A stretch of DNA of 64,000 nt from Hoeflea prorocentri (lineage in GTDB: Bacteria > Pseudomonadota > Alphaproteobacteria > Rhizobiales > Rhizobiaceae). The notes under the pieces were generated by a model, which worked only from the letters and a program-made list of their open reading frames with translations, was not told where the DNA came from and searched no databases. Shown piece after piece: positions 62,362-64,000 of the stretch (within the stretch, counting starts at the first letter, position 1; each line of letters opens with the position of its first letter). Position numbers and translations under genes: made by a program. The DNA lies in NCBI RefSeq assembly GCF_027944115.1, contig NZ_JAPJZI010000001.1, positions 4,154,001 through 4,218,000 of the forward strand, read 5' to 3'.

Positions 62362-62565
62362 CTATTTTGCGCCTTTCCGACCGGGTGCTTCGAGCTGCCT
62401 TTGGCTGCGCGCGCTCCTATTGCGGTCAGGATCGAGCCCGTCCTGGATCACAACAAAGCCTTCGGGATCGTCGTTGTTGACGATATTTCCGGTGCGGTTG
62501 ATGAACCTGTCTGGTGGCGCCGAAGCGTTCCAGCCGGCCTCAGCGGAAATGTCTTGATCTCTCAT
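62362..62565 (-). CDS. Small ORF of 67 residues upstream of the ribose-type operon
   Basis: No family is recognised. ATG 62565 is preceded by GAGGGAGCAG, a plausible ribosome-binding site. The product is hydrophilic and Asp/Arg-rich (NNDDPEGFVVIQDGLDPDRN), with no signal peptide or membrane segment. It ends 52 bases before the first permease. It may be a small accessory protein, a gene fragment or a chance frame. The rest of 62310-62903 shows no gene. Confidence 0.3.
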   Translation of the reverse strand: MRDQDISAEAGWNASAPPDRFINRTGNIVNNDDPEGFVVIQDGLDPDRNRSARSQRQLEAPGRKGAK

Positions 62566-62852
62566 CTGCTCCCTCGCATTTGGGCTTTTTGTGAGTTTGT
62601 TTATGACTTGCCCAAGTCTCTGCGCGCCTCGACCGAGCGGACTGCCCTGGGGGCGCAATTACCCGCTTTTCTCGATTTCCTCCCTATGCTCTCCCCGACC
62701 GTTCCATGCTGTGCAGACCGTCTCGTGCATGAGGCGCAACTGGCTTGAAAAATACGCCCCGTCGGGGCGAAGAACGGCCAGTTCACTCATGCTGAAATTC
62801 GGTATTCCCGTGCACCATTCCGTCGCCCAGAATTCGTCATCGGAACCCAAAT

Positions 62853-62893
62853 TCAAACAAGATCAAAGAAGTTCATTTTGAACAATTGTTTGT
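62853..62893. promoter_or_regulatory. Cluster of nested palindromes in the leader region of the ribose-type operon
   Basis: This AT-rich stretch contains GTTCATTTTGAAC (62871-62883, perfect around a central T), AACAATTGTT (62881-62890) and flanking CAAACAA/TTGTTTG copies in opposite orientation. It lies just after the stop of the incomplete binding-protein gene and ~290 bases before the small ORF start. It could be an operator for either transcript, or a weak terminator stem. Confidence 0.35.
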
Positions 62894-62903
62894 TTACAGG
62901 GGC

Positions 62904-64000
62904 TTACGACAACTGATCAGCGCGTTCCTGCGATCGTTGCAATGTCGTTGAGATCGACTGCTTGCCGCTGAGCATGTCGTGAATCTCTTCCCCAAGGATG
63001 GAAACCACCGAGGAAAAACTGGAAACAGGTGGACGTGGCCACAGTCTTATTTGTCCTCGCCTGGCCATCTGATCCACTGCGGTGATCATGGGCGACAATT
63101 GTTGTACGTCCGGATCAGATCCGACACTCAGGCGCGGCGTAACATGCCCGCCATGCTGCACAAGCAGCTTTATCACTTCCGGTGAAGATATCCATTCAAT
63201 CGCATTCCATGCGGTCCGAAGGCGGTTAGGAGCGATATTGCTTGGAATGCCGAACGCAAAGCCGCCAATGGGCGCCACACTGGACCGGGGCTGCCTGTCG
63301 CCTTCAATCGCACCCCTCGGATGGGGCAGATAATCAAGTTCCCGAGCCGCTGCAAAGCCATTTAACTGCGCCTCTCGGCTTGCCCATTCATAGGCAATAG
63401 CCACTTTGCCTTCACGCAGAAGATCCACCTGACCATCCCAACCCATGGAAAGAACGTCAGGCGCGGAAACGGCCAGCAAATCGATCATGAACCGAGCCGC
63501 CAGGTGACCGCGATCCGTATTGATAAGCGGCTTTAGGGCCTTGTTGCTAAGGCGGCTGGTTTGAAAGCCGCCAACCGACCGGTCAAGCTGAAACACAGGC
63601 TGTCCGAAATCCGCAAGGAACTGAATAAATGCCTGCCCCACCGGGCCACCGCGCGCGGCGGTCCATGACACCCCGTACTGTCCGATTGACGGACGGTGCA
63701 ATACACGCGCTGCCTCAAGAAGCTGGGCCGTTGTGTGCGGCGGCGGGATATTCAAATCCGCGAAGAGATCCTTGCGATAGAACAGCAATTGGGGATTGAT
63801 GAGAATGGGTATTCCGTACTGGTTGCCGGCGAAAACCGTGCCACGCCAAGCAGACGACACAAAGTCTGAGCTGTTGAGCTGACTGTCGCCAGCCACATCA
63901 TCCAGTGGGGCAAGCACTCCACGCTGCGCGAATTCGGCGATCATCGGCAAGTCGACCGCAACCACATCGTAACGGGATTGAGGCAACTCGCTGTTGTCCA
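62904..64000 (-). CDS. Sugar ABC transporter substrate-binding protein (partial, N-terminus outside the window)
   Basis: About 365 residues of the C-terminal part of a family-1 extracellular binding protein: YDVVAVDLPMIAEFAQRGVL, GIPILINPQLLFYRKDLFAD, APIGGFAFGIPSN and AIEWISSPEVIKLLVQHGGH are typical ligand-cleft and hinge segments. The frame is open to the window edge, so the start and any signal peptide are not visible. The permease genes expected for it are not downstream; a ribose-type system follows instead, which belongs to another class. Its own permeases may lie beyond the window. Confidence 0.85.
   Translation of the reverse strand, partial: DNSELPQSRYDVVAVDLPMIAEFAQRGVLAPLDDVAGDSQLNSSDFVSSAWRGTVFAGNQYGIPILINPQLLFYRKDLFADLNIPPPHTTAQLLEAARVLHRPSIGQYGVSWTAARGGPVGQAFIQFLADFGQPVFQLDRSVGGFQTSRLSNKALKPLINTDRGHLAARFMIDLLAVSAPDVLSMGWDGQVDLLREGKVAIAYEWASREAQLNGFAAARELDYLPHPRGAIEGDRQPRSSVAPIGGFAFGIPSNIAPNRLRTAWNAIEWISSPEVIKLLVQHGGHVTPRLSVGSDPDVQQLSPMITAVDQMARRGQIRLWPRPPVSSFSSVVSILGEEIHDMLSGKQSISTTLQRSQERADQLS

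Noticed and set aside
1-64000. Mobile elements, CRISPR arrays, tRNA or rRNA genes
   Set aside because: No transposase or integrase protein, no regularly spaced direct repeats and no tRNA-like cloverleaf or rRNA sequence was noticed on either strand.

Overview
The window reads as a chromosomal stretch of a GC-rich alphaproteobacterium, most likely in the Hyphomicrobiales (rhizobia/Hoeflea-like). This is inferred from gene content: a BMP-type nucleoside ABC transporter beside deoA/cdd, many solute-binding-protein ABC operons, a SlyX-thioesterase-aminotransferase string, an ECF sigma factor with a YCII protein, and a FecR / beta-barrel / CHASE2-cyclase trio. I see no rRNA, tRNA, CRISPR array, transposase or phage gene. 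Gene density is high and almost every base belongs to a gene.

Layout. 1-9100 is nucleoside salvage: the tail of deoB, then add and upp on the + strand, and on the - strand an ABC transporter (ATPase and two permeases), cdd, a purine nucleoside phosphorylase and deoA. A retropepsin-like protease sits between the two. 8936-12323 holds small housekeeping genes (thioesterase, slyX, a HisC-like aminotransferase, a lipoprotein metallopeptidase, a small exported protein). 12534-15271 is an ECF sigma factor / YCII / SRPBCC / VOC group.

15318-24713 is the most unusual region: seven - strand genes, each overlapping the next by 1-4 bases. They encode HMG-CoA reductase, a UbiA prenyltransferase, a rifampin-phosphotransferase/PEP-synthase-like dikinase, a BtaA-like (DUF3419) aminocarboxypropyl transferase, a phytol/dolichol-kinase-like membrane protein, a GNAT acyltransferase and an AMP-forming ligase. 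The enzyme set suggests synthesis of a prenylated or isoprenoid lipid-like compound that I cannot name. A fatty-acid-hydroxylase/sterol-desaturase family gene lies just upstream on the same strand.

26304-32053 is a branched-chain-amino-acid-type ABC operon with an alpha/beta hydrolase as its last gene, divergent from a PAS-LuxR regulator. Next come a ROK kinase and CutC (32813-34490), then the FecR / TPR-beta-barrel / CHASE2-adenylate-cyclase module (34521-39153).

39318-52244 looks like a carbohydrate or polyol catabolic locus. A sugar ABC transporter with a Tat-type binding protein, a PfkB kinase and two unknown proteins run on the - strand. Divergently there is a homoserine-dehydrogenase-like oxidoreductase with a SAF tail, a TPP-dependent E1 alpha/beta plus lipoyl E2 complex, and a SorC-family regulator. 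52263-56173 is a dipeptide/nickel-type ABC transporter without a complete binding-protein gene. Its upstream region carries a hairpin and two matching TTGCAA-N4-TTGCAA palindromes. 56853-62309 is a ribose-type ABC transporter with two permeases and a sugar isomerase/epimerase. The window ends inside another sugar-binding-protein gene.
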